DNA of 64,000 bases, from contig JAALGY010000021.1 in the NCBI GenBank assembly GCA_032358165.1, positions 1,364,001 to 1,428,000 of the forward strand, in the 5' to 3' direction. Position numbers and translations under genes: made by a program. Below, piece after piece: positions 1 to 21,964 of the stretch (position 1 is its first letter; each line of letters starts with the position of its first letter). The DNA comes from Diplosphaera chodatii. Lineage: Eukaryota; Chlorophyta; Trebouxiophyceae; Prasiolales; Stichococcaceae. The notes under the pieces were generated by a model. The model ran no database searches, was not told the origin of the DNA, and saw nothing but the letters and a program-made list of their open reading frames with translations.

Positions 1-3000
1 GGCAGTGTCGCACAGCGCCATTCTCAAGCAGCAGCAGCAGGCAGATGCTGCAGATGCGGACGGCAAGAAAGCAGTGCTTGACGCTGCGGGGCCAACTCTG
101 CAGCTCGACATGAGCGGCTGGCTGCTGGAAGTCGTGGCCACTGGTGGCACAGGTGCTTGCGGAACGACTCTGTGGCTGCTTCGTGCAAAGTAAGTCCTCT
201 CGCATTGGCTGACAAAGCTGCACGACCTCTAAGCTTCATCTGCTCACATGGCTGCAGGCCCTGATTTGGCAGCGCCAGCTGTTATGCTTGAGCTGGCAGC
301 AGCCATTTCGCTGAGGAGCGGGCAGCTTGTCAGCGTACATGTGCCGGCCATCGTGCTGCGCATAGCCTTGGCCGAGCCGGACTATGACATCAGCCGCTGT
401 GCAACGAATGCCCAGCCACTGGGTTCGCTGGCTGGCCTGGCAGGAGTATCTGTGGAACTTGCAGGTATTGCACTGATCACAGCATTCAATGCAAAGTCCT
501 GGACTTGTGCAACAACCACATTGCAAGCAGGTTCCAGCAATTGCGGTTGTACTGGTTGCTGTCCATGCAGATCCAACAGGAGTGTCAACGTTCAGCGCAT
601 CAGCAGATCGGCTCTCTGTCTGGGCACACTCGCGCAAGCTGTACACAGCTGCCGCATTTGCACATACGCTGCAGTCTGCGCTGAACCCACAGAGTGGCAC
701 AGAAGCCAGCACAGCTACTCCTCCAGCCCAGCCAAAGTCCCTGTCTGCCAAGGTCTGCAGGACAACATGCAATAGCTGTTGTCGCATTGAGGTACCAGCT
801 GATGACTTCCTATGGTACTTGCATGATGCAGTGGCTGGTGAATCTGCTGTAGGTCGCTGAGGTGCTGAGATGGCTGCCGCCACCCGCACGGCTGCAGCTG
901 AGGCGTGCGGCTGTTTATCTGGCCGACGATGTTCCAGATGCCGAGACCATACTGTTTGAGGCGGCTCTGGACGATCTGACCGTAATTGTCGAGGGGACCC
1001 TTGCCCAGGAGCTGCACACGCTGTCACTGCAGGTAAGCTGTAACCCACCTACACGGTGCAGGTAAGCAGCAACCCAGACACATGCCAGCAGTTGGCAGAC
1101 GCTCCAGTGATGATGCACCTATATACAGCACAAATGGACCACAAATGCACCTATATATAGCACAAATGGAAGCACCACAGGAGCTGTCAGCGGTAATGTG
1201 ACCCTGGATACTGTAACAGGTCACCCTGCTGATGAACGTGTTCAACCACGGCTGCATGGGGTGGGAGCCCGTGCTGGAGCCATGGACGGCGTCGGCACGG
1301 CTCGAGTCTGTGCTCCCTGCACAGCAGTTGAGCAGCGGCTCACAGGCGGCACGCTATGAACTCGTCGTGACGGCAGAGAAGGTGCTGGACATCACAGCAT
1401 CGCTGACGAGCGCTGACGCAATGGCCTTGGCCCTCGACATTTTCTCAGGTACGGTGTTAAGAAGTGCAAGGCCTCCTTGCCTGCTGCAGCTGCTGCTGCA
1501 GCAGCTGCATGGTTGCGGATGATAGAGGGGAGCATGTCATTCGGCCTCCCTGACAGGTCATTCCCGCCTCTGCAGGGGTGCAGCAGCTGGCAGCTGGCGA
1601 TATGCACCTGGACGATGCTCTGGCGCGTGCAAGTCGGCCTGAGCTGGTGCAGCAGTCGCCCTACTGGGTGAAGAACGAGACAGGCACAACAGTCACCCTG
1701 TGGCTGGGTTCTGGTCTTCAGGCTGCCCCTACATCAGCACCAGGTGACTGATGCATGGGGCTGCTATGGGAGCACACATGGTTCACCCATGTCATCGTTA
1801 TGGTCGCTGGCTGATGTTGGATGTGACTTGATGTATGTCACCGCTGCAACTGCAGCGGACGCTTTCCGTGTGGCACCAGGCCAAGGCCTGGCACTGCCAT
1901 TGGCATCTCACAGCCATGAGCAGCCGGGCCCTCAGATGGCTGGGGACCCCGCCACGTTTTCCGCCACAGCCTCAAGGCGCACCAGCACAGACAGCCCAGC
2001 AGCCGCTGCTACGACTGAGGGCCAGCTTGCCTGCGTGCATGGCGCAGTGGGCAGCCTGCTGCAGGACCAGGCACCTGGCCGGCAGCGAGGCAGCCAGCAG
2101 CGGGCGCTGCTGTTCTTTCAGCTTGCAGGTCACGAGCAGCCATGTGGCCCGATCCCGCTGGACGCACTCCCCACGGCCTCGCAGACGGTGCAGTCTTAAA
2201 GCACATGCTTGGTGAGGGCAGCCACTCACTAGTGTTCGTGTGTCAAAAAAGTCCGGCCAATGTGTGACTTTCTTATGATGACCTCAGGTTGAAGTCAGGC
2301 CAACAGGGTCTGCACCAGTGGCAGCAGCAGTGTGGGTGCGGCTTGTTGCTGCAGTGCAGCCTCGGAGACATGGTGGCTACACGCTGCAGCTGCACTCTGG
2401 GCTGTGTCTGCGTAATGCCACCGACATGCCGCTGCAAGTTGGCTGGCGGTCAGCCCAGGAGGAGCCTGCTCTCCTCGAGGTGCACAGTGACGCAGTCAAT
2501 AGCACAACTTCGGTTTTTCCAGACGGGGCCACCTCAGACGGGACCAGTTTTGACCTGTGCAAATGTCAGAATGGTGTGCAGGAGTTGGAGCCATCAAGCA
2601 CCATATGGCTGCCTGTCATGCCCATCACCAGTGGCGAGCTGACTCTGCGCCCTGCCGGTGATGATGTAGTGCAGCAGAAAGTGCAGTTACGATCTGCCAT
2701 GCTGTATAAATAGAAGTCATGCACCATAGCTGCATGACTGGCACATGCAACTGGATGATGCCGTGCACTATGCAGTGGGTGACGATGATGAGCTGGAACA
2801 CACTTGGGCAGAGGGCATCCGGCTTCCACCTCTGCTGCAGGCATGTCGAAATGGGACCTTGCTTGCTGCATTGCGTTGAGGGTGCAATCCATGATGTGCT
2901 TGCATGTCGGTGATGGCTCATGCATACCGCAGGCACTAACCCCTGGCAGCGCTGCGCTCACCACCCGGCAGGTGCTGTGCCCTGCCATTGGCGCACACTC

Positions 3001-6000
3001 GGCCGTCCGCCTCAGCCTGGGCGCTGCGCCGGTGCGTCTGCAGCGGTGTTTTGGCCGCAAGACTAGTGAACTGCACTCGTGGGGGTCTCAGAACCGTCCG
3101 TGGCCTGCCTGCAGGTACCGAACGGAGGTGGCGTCATGCTGCAGATCCGCCCGCCGCTGCTGCTGGACAACGCTCTGCCAATGCCTCTGGGCATCACTGT
3201 ATGGGACAATGACACCCTCCTGACCAGGTGCTTCCAATGCAGCGGTATTACTCTGTTAAAACGGTGGATCAGATGGAATACATTCACTTCATGAGACACA
3301 GCATTCACTTGGTGGGTGTTGCCCGCAGCGCGTATGTGCGGCCGCGGGAACAGCTGTCGCTGCATCAGGTGGACCCGTCTCGCCTCGAGGCCCTGCGCCT
3401 CAGCGTGCAGCCCAGCGGCTACGAGTCCACTGCACGCATCCCGCTGCCGCAGCTGCAAGTCGGTCCGCTCTCCAGCGCCTCAGCCGGCGCTGCAGCTAGC
3501 AGCGGCGAGACACACATACAGGCAAGCTTTAGGTCATTAAGGTACTGGGACTCAAATTTCCTGGCAGTATACCCAGCAACAATCCAGATGCTGAGCACTT
3601 TGTGACCTAGTGCTCCTGCAACCACGCAACAGGTTCGGGAAGAGGCCAAAGCACGGGGCTTCTCGACTGTGGCGCTGCGCCGGGTGCTGGAGGCCACATC
3701 AGGATGCACGCTGCTGCACTTCACCTGCGCGCTCTGGGTGTACAACTGCAGCGGGCTGCCCCTGGCCCTGCAGAGGGTGGGTCCATGTTTCGGTCATTGA
3801 ACGGATGCAGATGCCTGCATGTCTGCAGCCTACCGATGAGTATGCGACCAATGACATGATGCTTGTGCCTACTTGCAGAGCGAGGTAGAGGAGTTGGCAG
3901 ACTACGAGGCTCTGGACATTCCGGACAGCGTGCCGGTGCAGTGGCTGCCGCCGTTCGAGGGCGCTGGCGGCGGGCACGCAGTGTCAGCAGCGGCGCCTGT
4001 GCCCAGCCGCGCGGCCAGCATGCGATCGACGTCGCCCACAACCACGGCGGCGTCTGACACGGGCAGCGGCACCGCAACAGGTTCCAGGGGCCTGCGTCAA
4101 GTGCTGCCGCTTGCCCGAGGCGCCGGCAGGTACAGGCCCTGATACTGCTAACACAATGCGGCGTTGTTGCAGCTGACGTACAGTGTTGCTGTCCCCCGTA
4201 CGCTGCAAGAGGCTGTGCAGCCATCATCGTACCCTAGCCCGACGCATCCAGGCAGAGTGTGTATGCTGCCTGCAGGGTCAGGCCGCTCGAGCCTCTGGTG
4301 TCCCCGCAGCGCGGCATGGCAGAGTCCATGGACTTCATGCCAGCATACCGGATGCCTGCCCGCTGGCCGTCCATGATCGGCACCCTGGCGGCATCGTCTC
4401 ACGATCTGCTGCGTGTGCAGGTGCCCAAATCTGACGGTCATGACTTCCTCAAGCGGTAAGCTTGCGCCAGCTCAGACGTGGTTTGCGACATACATATGTA
4501 TGATGTACTCTCTGCTGTGCATGTGCAGGTGCGGGCCAGCCCGTACAAGGCAAACGAGGGCTCCAGCTACTGGAGTGAGCCACTGCAGCTCGATGCTCTC
4601 GGAGCTGCGGCTGTGGTCACAGTGCCAGCCCCACTTCAGGGTCCAGCGGCAGGAACTGCTGCACCAGATGCGGCCATCGTTGTCAGCGTCACAGCCCGCC
4701 AGGTTTACACCACCCTGCGAATCTCATGCAGACCTCCTCATGCTGACAACGTCATCAAACTCCTGAATCTTGTGAACGGCATCTGCCTGCTTTGAGAAGA
4801 GGCTGGTGTGGGTCTCTCAACAGGTTTCTGGCGGTGGGGGCGCGGTGGCAGTGCACGTCATGCCGCGCTACGTGCTGCACAACCTGCTCGACGTGCCACT
4901 GCAGTGCAAGCAGGCTGGCACAGCCGTCGAGCGTGAACTGGCTCCTGGGGTACGAAACCATACCTATTAAGTTGACGCTCACATGACATGTTTGAGTAGA
5001 GCAGGCAATAGGTCAAGGGAGTTGAACAGGCCATGCAGGCATTGACCTCACACCTTGTTGTCAAAGCTTCGCCTATTTTGCAGGCCCCAGCCGCTCTGCA
5101 CTGGCCAGACATGAAGCTGCCCCTGGCACTGAGCTTGCGGGTGCGGGAGGCCGGCTGGCTGTGGTCAGGCGCAATTGGCCTGGACACACCTGGGGACCAG
5201 TTCTGCAAGATTCGACATAGGTGAGTGTGATGCACCGTCAGCAGACGTGACGAGGCAGCTCTGAGCACTGTATCATGACAAGCATGCAAACAGCAAACGT
5301 GGTATGTTTTCTGCATCAGGGATCGGGGCGTCACCATGCTGGTCCGCGTGGACATCAGCGCCGATACCAACGGCGTGCTGAGCGTGGCGCTCAGCCATCA
5401 GGCTGCTGGCTTTGCGCCATACCGGATCGACAACTGCACTGCTGCCACACTGCACCTGCGACAGGTGCGAGCTGCCTCCAAGCTGCGGCCAAGATGTAAA
5501 CAGCTGACATCACGGTGATCAAGATCAGGAGAGACTTATGTTGATCAGGAAATGGTGGTCGTGCATGTACCATTTGGGTAACCAATGCGGCTGGGCTGTG
5601 CTCCTGCAGGCAAAGTGCAGCCATGCCAGCGATGTGCTTCGACCGTACTCAGCGCTCGACTACGCGTGGGACGAGCCCGGCCTGCCGCACACTCTGCTTG
5701 TGGAGCTTCCAGGCTCGCGGTCCCTTGGCGCCTTTGACCTCGACAAGGTGATGTCCCACTGCACACGATGGTCATGTGCGAGCCAAGATCACCAGAGCTG
5801 GGTGTGAGACGCAGTGGCCTGACTGTGGTACTGCAGGTGGGCGTCAGCACCATGGTGGCACTGCCAGGCAACGCACGACAGGGCGTTACAGAGACACCAG
5901 TCCAGGTGGCTGTGCGCGCAGAGGGGCCCACCAGGCAAGTCGTGGGAGTGTGCTCGTGGGATGTTGCTGCATATCACAAGCACAAATGTTTCAGCTTGAG

Positions 6001-9000
6001 ATGCATATAGAAGCCATTCCGGCCCTCTGTATTCTCTGCAGGGTGGTGACCATCTCGGATTTGGCTGCGCATCTGCCCTTGCCGCTGGGTGCAGCCGGTA
6101 GTCCTGCAGCCACGGGAGGCGGCGGCTGGGAGCCGTGGAGCGGGCACGACCCTGTGGCCGCCCTGGAGGGCCCTGAGGCTGCCCTGCAGCGGCGCAATGC
6201 CTTGCTGGGCCTGCTAGCCGAGGTGCAAAAAGCTTGTCCACTTGCATGGTGTGACAGCTTTCCAACCTTGCTGCTGTTCAGCAGCTGCTGGTTCTGGCAT
6301 GTATACTCCTGATGGGTGCTGCTGACAATGCATACAGGCTGAACAAGGAAGTCTGTACGGGGGACATTTGTAGCTGCTGCTCTACAGGTCCGGCTTGACG
6401 CAGCAGGCATCGGGGTGTCGGTGGTCGACCCCACGCAGGAGCTGCTGTACGCCTCGATGACTGGCATCCGAGCACGATGCACCGCCAGCAGCGGGCGCCT
6501 CACCCTGGAGCTTGCTGTCAAGGTGGCGATGCTGCTTCGCAGAAGTAGCAACCTACGCCACAGGGCATGTTTTGCCTACGTGGGTCAGCGCTGATGGCCA
6601 GACTTCACCCTGATGTGCCTGGTGACACATCTGCAGGGGCTGCAGGCAGACAATGCGCAGCCAGACGCGCACTATCCAGTGATGCTGGTGCTGCCTCGCC
6701 CGCCTGCACCATGGCCGCGCTTCAAGCGCGCCATGTCGACCGTGGCGCCCTCCGCCGGCAGCAGGAGCCGCAGGACTGCCGTCACGATGCGGCTCGCAGT
6801 GTGGCGCCGCCGGCCAGGAGGTGCAGCTGGCGCCCAGCTTTAAGGGTTCCGGGCTTCATCTCCAGGATCTTGGTGCATGTGACCGAGGTGTCAGACTGCA
6901 GGCTCTTGACAGGGACACGTGGCATGCGCTCTGACGCCCTCCTGTCCGTTGGTTTGAATGCAGGCGTGCTGTGTGTGGAGGAGCTGGACCTGGCGCTGGC
7001 CCCGCTCGCGCTGGCTGTGGAGCAGGAGCATGCAGCACACCTCGTGGGCTTTGTGCACTCCGCAGCAGAGCCCTTCAGCGGCTCACGGCCAGGTGCAGCC
7101 CGGCAGGAGGTCCTCGCTGAGTTGGTTGGCATAGCTGGGCGCCACTGCCACGACTGGTCAGCGGTCTCAACGACCGGCGCATTGTTCGAAACATCGTAGC
7201 GGCAGCAACGAGCTGCCCAGATTGCATGTGCAGCGCAGGTCTGATGTGCAAGCCATCCAAGCCGAAGGCAAACCCTGAAATGCGCTGCCTCCAGGTGAGG
7301 GGCGGGCGGAGCACGAGCCGGCACTGGAGGGTTTAAGCGGCGGCGCCTCCCGTGCCTCCGCCGCGCAGCAGAAGGTGTACATCGAGCACGCGGTGCTGTC
7401 GTCCATCGACGCCAGCCTGTCGTTCGTGCCTGCGCCCTGGACCGCTCCACGCTCCGCGGGTCCGCTCCACCCCGCCTACCCAGCACGACATGTCTTTGCA
7501 GCACCTGCCCGTTCCATATGCTCCAACAAGAGGCTTGGCAGGGGCACATCTGCCACAATAAGCTGCGCTCAGCACGAGGCTGGCGAGCTGTCCTTGTGCA
7601 GCGCGGCGCGCCATTGCAGGCGGGGTGATCATGGACGGACGGCCCCGTTCCCGGAGGCTGGCGCAGGGGCTGGATGTCAGAATCTCAGCTCGTAAGGGGC
7701 CCGCTGGCCTCCAACGACCTGCATGTCACCTTGACCAGGCTCAAGTGCATGTCTGGGTGCGCAGGCGGGGGGCCGCTGGCGCGGATGCTGGGGCTGGCGC
7801 AGGTGGAGGGGGGGCGGGTGCGGCTGGCGGCGCTGGTGCTGCGGCACCCGCTGCTGGGCGGCGCCGCGCTGCAGCAGCTGGTCAGCCGCCACTACACCCG
7901 CGCCGCCCTGCCCCAGCTCTTCAAGCTGGCCGCCTCCGCCGACGTGTTCGGTGCGGAGCCCTGCTTCCTGCTTGGACTTTTCTGCACTCTGGGAGCAGTG
8001 ACACTACAGGGCTGCAGGTGGTCTGCTCGACCTGCGCCCAGTCAGACATGCATTCCGGCTTGTCAGCTGGACTGCAGTGGTGACGCTGGTGCCATGGTGC
8101 AGGCGACCCGCGGCGGCTGCTGCACCACCTGGGCCTCGGCGTGTGGTCCTTCCTGGCAGAGCCGGCCGCAGGACTCCTGCGCACAACCCGTGGCGGTGGC
8201 ATCCGTCGCCTGCCAGAAGTGTGTGAAGGCGGACGCCACCACTGTTGCAGCATCACAGCAAGAGATTGCAGGCTTTCCCAGAGCATTGTTTGCGAGAGTG
8301 GCAACTAATGTGCCACCATGCCCCCCGTTGGCTGCAGGGGGTGCTGGCGGGCACATCAGCGCTGATCAGCAACACTGTGTTTGGCTTCGCCAACGCTTCG
8401 GCGAAGATGCTGTCGTCGGCAAGGCAGAGCCTCCTGGTGGCTGGTCTTGATCAGCCTCAGCCGCACGCGCCGCCTGGTAGGCGCTGCTTGTTTATCTGCC
8501 CAGCTGTGATTCCAAGGCTACAGCGTCACTTGATCATCTGCTTGCTTCAGTGACGGCATATCACAGGCATAGCACTTGAGTCGGTCTCCTCATCAATGTG
8601 GTGCGATGTGCAGCGGCTGGCGAGGCGACAGCTCTTGAGCGGCGGCTCACAGTGCCGGCGGATGCGGGGCGGGCTGGCTTCATGGGCGCGCTGCTGAACG
8701 GGGTCGCTGGCCTGCTGTCGGAGCCCATCAGGTGGCCCATCTTCGGACACATTCACATGGTCCGGTGCAAGCCTGTGTCGTTGTCTCTCGGCTCGGGCCA
8801 TAAACTTGACACGGTGCCTGCGGTGCACGGCATGAACGCCGCCGCATGGTGCATGTGGCGCCAGGGGCGTGAGCGAGGGCGGTGCTGGGGGACTGGCGAG
8901 GGGGGCGGTGCGCGGTGCGACGGGCGCCCTGGTGCGCCCCCTGGCCGCCGCGCTGGAGTCCTCCGCCACCTTCGCCGACAACATCCGCAAGGCCGTCGGC

Positions 9001-10070
9001 GGCAGCGGCGGCCACGCGATCAGGTGCACAGACTCCTGCTGATCTCGGCCCGAACCCATCGTAGCCTCGGCGATGCACACCGCTCAAGTCGGCGTGTTGG
9101 CAGACGCTGACTGCAGTGCTGCTCAGCTCAACTCAGCAGTGCTGTCAGGGACACTCCAAGGCACGGGATTGCTTGACCCAAAACCACCACCCCGGGTCTG
9201 CACGCTTTTGCAACGTGTCATATGCGCCGCAGGCGACGCCCGCCGCGGTGGGTGGACCCTGTGCGGGCGCTGCAGGCGTACAGCTGGCGCCAGGCGGCTG
9301 GGCGGCTGCTGCTGCGGCGCCTGCGGGGCGGGGTGTACGAGTCCGAGGGCTTCCTGGGCTGCGTGCCGCTGGCGCCGCCCAACAGCTTCATCGTGGCCAC
9401 CTGCCAGTGGGCGCTGCTCGGTTGCAGTAGAGTGGCTCGTGCCACAGTCTGACATGCCGCACACAAGCTGGGCCCTGTGCACCCAGTGTTCACGGGACTG
9501 CAACGACAGCAATCTATCCAAGTGCTTCTGACGTGAATGGGCCCATCAACCTGCAGGCATGTGCTGCACATGTCCGGCGACGAGGGCCAGGAAGCGCCCG
9601 TGCTGCACTGGGCGTCGGCAGCAGAGGACCTGGTGCACCTTCGCCGTGAGGGAAGCCACGTGCAGCTGCTGGCAATGGCGCCGCCCGCCGACATCACACG
9701 GGCGCACAGGTCGCCGTTCAGCGCCGCCGCCGCTGCCGCCGGCGGCTTGGCTGCAGCGGCATCTGTGGTGTCGGTGCAGGCCGCGCCCGGGCGCGGCGAC
9801 GCCGCTGCGGTGGCACCTTTCTTCTCTGCTGTACTACAGGCAAGCTTGCTGTGCCTTGCAGCATGACGGTATTGACGGGTTAGCATTGTTGCCAGATCTG
9901 GTGCACAGAGGAGTCCACATGCGAGTGCTGTCCCCGCCGTGCTGCAGTGTGCCGATGAGCAGGACGCGGCGGCATTGCAGGCGCTGCTGCAGAGCGTCCG
10001 GCAGCAGGCGGTGCCCCGGAGGACATACGTCGGGCATGGCCTGCTCGTGCAGACAGCATACGGCTGCTGA
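1..10070 (+). CDS. VPS13: VPS13 family bridge-like lipid transfer protein, C-terminal part (5' end outside window)
   Basis: VPS13 proteins are long rod-shaped carriers that move bulk phospholipid between organelles at contact sites. Family landmarks appear in the expected order over more than 25 small exons: GWEPVLEPW (exon 1220-1448), QSPYWVKNETG (1576-1743), the SHR-binding/VAB stretch with YWSEPLQLD near 4570, FAPYRIDNC (5320-5464), GPTR joined to VVTISD across 5934/6042, ELLYASMTGI (6388-6522), KVYIEH (from 7372), a RHYTR block near 7890, GVLAGTSALISNTVFGF (from about 8339), and a final PPRW/YSWRQAAG DH-like region near 9245. The stop TGA is at 10068-10070. Several junctions are phase-consistent, for example 3115-3227, 3329-3521, 3633-3776, 6637-6820, 6964-7092 and 7239-7294. 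Two introns use GC donors (3522-3632 and 5935-6041). The N-terminal chorein region and most of the rod lie left of the window. Exon borders between about 7400 and 9900 are approximate. Confidence 0.9.
1114..1170. repeat. Two imperfect direct copies of a 25-bp unit, 32 bp apart, in a VPS13 intron
   Basis: Positions 1114-1138 and 1146-1170 match at 24 of 25 bases and both contain CACCTATATA. They lie in the intron between the exons ending at 1032 and starting at 1220. This looks like a local tandem duplication. I infer no function. Confidence 0.8.
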
Positions 10071-10470
10071 TAAATGCCAGCTGCTGAGCTAGCGCGGTGG
10101 AGGGGACAGCACCCTCACTGGCACCGAGGTGTCCGCCACATAATTCATTCAGGAAACAATTGTAGAAGCAGGCTATGCATTCATCAGGTGTCAGGTGGCA
10201 AAGTGATTGTATTGGTTGCAGTAGTTCAGGTTGCGTGTGTCGTGTACATGTGTGCGTGTCAACTGCAAGGTATAGTCTTGTTGCTCGTAGAGGTGTCTCA
10301 AGTGTCTCAGATCTCGAGTTCATGTACTGATCACACTATCGGAGTGCTATCGTAAACTGCCATAGGCAATCTAGTCATGTGCAGAACAAACCAAAACAAA
10401 CAAATTCCAGGGTGGCAGTGTTTTTGTCACGGTTCCTCAGGGTCCGATGCTCCCGTAGTGCTGCGCACTA
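10071..10470. other. Intergenic, tail-to-tail spacer VPS13 / HHE gene
   Basis: About 400 bases between two converging stops. It should hold both 3' UTRs. I see no convincing ORF, RNA gene or clear TGTAA polyadenylation signal. Confidence 0.6.
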
Positions 10471-12301
10471 TCACGCCTTTCGCTTCAAAAAGATCCTGGC
10501 AAAGAAGCGCTTTTTCGGCACCGGCGCCTTGCCATCCACCACGCACTGGATGGGCTGCACGTACAGCTTCGTGTACTTGGAGAGGCGCGGGTTGATGATG
10601 AGGGACTGGGCAAAGGCAGGGATTTTCTCCTGCGATGCACAAGGGCATGACGACATGAGGATTGCCAACAGTAGCATGCTGGGTCTCATACCTTTCAGTC
10701 AGGAATGATAGGTGGAACAGAATTGCTCAGGATAGCATCGACAACCGGGTTGGCGATGGTGTATCAGCGTTCTGCAGGGAACAGCATGTAAGGAATGCGG
10801 AGTGGCAGCAAGGCATCAGGGAATAAGTGCGCACCCGCTTCATGAAGGCGCGTCGCTCCTCGTCTGGCATGAAAGCCAGCATGGATGGCAGCTCATATGG
10901 CCCCATCTGCTTCACCATCTTCATGGTGGTCTGTGCCAGCCAAAGCATGGTCTATTGGCAATGCGCAGGGTCAAGCACGTGTGTGTACCACAGCGGTAGT
11001 ACAACACGCGGGTGAAGTGTGGGTCGCCTCACCGCCTGGTACTCCTTGAATGTGAAGGTGGACCGCAGCAGGGGCACCATGTCCTCCTCCTCCTTGAAGT
11101 GCTCCCGCAGCGTGGCCTCGTGCGTCCTGAGCTTGCCCTGCAAGCGCGATAGCCAGCAGGGTCAACGTGTGCTGTGACCCATCACTGATGGATGATGTGG
11201 GGTTGTGGCATCAACGAAGACATGCGCAGGAGTCGGTGCCAGTTGGCGGGCCGCTGCACCTGGACGGAAGTGACGGTCTTCAGGTTGTCCTCGACGGGCG
11301 ACTGGTGCGACAGCTCCGCCAGCAGGCTGGTCAGCTCCTCCTGATTGTGCATGAGGGTCTGCATGCAAAAGTGCCAGCAAGCATGTTTAACTCAGCCGGT
11401 GCAGCATGACAGTAGCAAGCGGCAACTGGGGCCTGACGCCCCCGCGCACACGTCAGGTACGGCTGTGTACACCGCATCGCGGGCATGGACTGATCACTCA
11501 CACCATGCGCCTACTACATCAGGGTGCAGCTGGCACCTTGTGGTCGTCGGCCACGCGCTGCGGCATGTCCATCCTGGTGGCCATCCAGGGGAAGAAGTAC
11601 TCCTCCTCGTGCTCGTGGTGCTTGTGCAGGTTCTCGCCGAAGCGCAGCCAGAAGGTGCCGAGCCCCGCGGTCTGCCACGCCGCCAGGTTGCCGCCGCCCT
11701 CCAGCTGCGCCGCCACCACCTTGAGCGCACTGGCCATGACCTCCATGTCCTTGAGCAGCGCCCGGTGAATCAGGAACCAGCCTGCGAGCAGCACACATGC
11801 GGGCGTATCCGCTGCTGCTCCCGTTGACGATGATGCGATGACAGCACGACGGGTTGGCACTCGGCCTTCGCGTCTGGGGCGGCTATGAGGCCGAAGCATG
11901 ATCCGACTGGGCCAACACGGACACTTTCCGCTTTTGAATCCACAGCAAGCCTGCTGTACAGGCAATGGGTCGCGGACGGGGTTGCAGTCATCGAACGCGT
12001 TGGTGACAAACGTGACAGGTTGGCACGAACGGCCGGAAACTGCGGCACCTGGAACCTCGAGCAAGCGAGACCCACAGCAAACAACAAAGTCATAGAAGCG
12101 CCTTGAGCAATGTGGCCTGGCAGTGACGGGCATGCTAGTCAAGAATATTCTCCGTTCGGGCCTATGCGATTGGGACAAGCACGCGAGGTCAACAGTTCAC
12201 GGCAGTGAGGATCCACTGCACCCACCGTCGTGCTCGAAAACATGCGGGTACGTAGACTGGTGGTCCTGGGCTCCAGCCGCGGGGCCGCTGGCTGCCACCA
12301 T
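10471..12301 (-). CDS. Hemerythrin-like HHE cation-binding domain protein
   Basis: The hand model has six exons: 12226-12301, 11537-11781, 11260-11358, 11033-11137, 10835-10951, 10471-10629. All phases close, giving 266 residues. The HHE four-helix pattern is clear: HVFEHD then FLIHRALLKDM (His20, 24 and 31), HKHHEHEEE (78-86), TLMHNQEEL (His111), and LRTHEATLREHFKEEEDM (His146 and 153, Glu157). These are the usual His/Glu ligands of a di-iron or oxygen-binding site. The C-terminal third (ELPSMLAFMPDEERRAF, then a Lys/Arg-rich tail) has no domain I recognise. ATG 12301 is chosen because it opens the exon that supplies the first conserved His; the frame stays open upstream but offers no other ATG. 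Family members act in oxygen, NO or iron handling, and substrate cannot be told from sequence. There is no obvious targeting peptide. Confidence 0.85.
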
Positions 12302-12788
12302 CCTGCCTCGCCTTCGACAAGCTGCAATGAAATCTCCGCGATCAAGCCCGTCGCGGACTGCGCCAACCGTGATCGGCAGGCAGAGCTTACCGAGAGAAGC
12401 ACGAGAGGTGTCAGACGTGCTCTTGCTCAAGGTCAACTGGAATGCTGGTGCGAAAGTGCGATGTGACTGTCTCGGTGGAGCAAGGTGGTCCCTGTCACCC
12501 CACTAGCCTGCTCATCGTGTGAGTCACGTGGGCTGTGGTGTGTGCATGGGACCATTGCATGAGCGCGTTGTGTTCATGATTATGGTCACCAGATTGGGCC
12601 GGAGAATCGTGTTACGGCAAGCATTGGGTAGGTTGCTGCTACATAATACATGATACAGCCTGTCAACAGGGCGGCACAAGAGTTCAGCAGGGAAACCAGG
12701 GCAGGTAAAAACCACAACAACACAAATATCACTCTGATGTTGCTCGGTACAGTCAATGCGGCAGCAGCAGCAGGGCTCTTGCAGACGC
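12302..12788. other. Intergenic between HHE start and KDM5-like stop (both minus strand)
   Basis: About 490 bases that should carry the demethylase 3' UTR and the HHE promoter. No separate gene or clear motif was seen. Confidence 0.5.
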
Positions 12789-21964
<9,176 letters not shown>

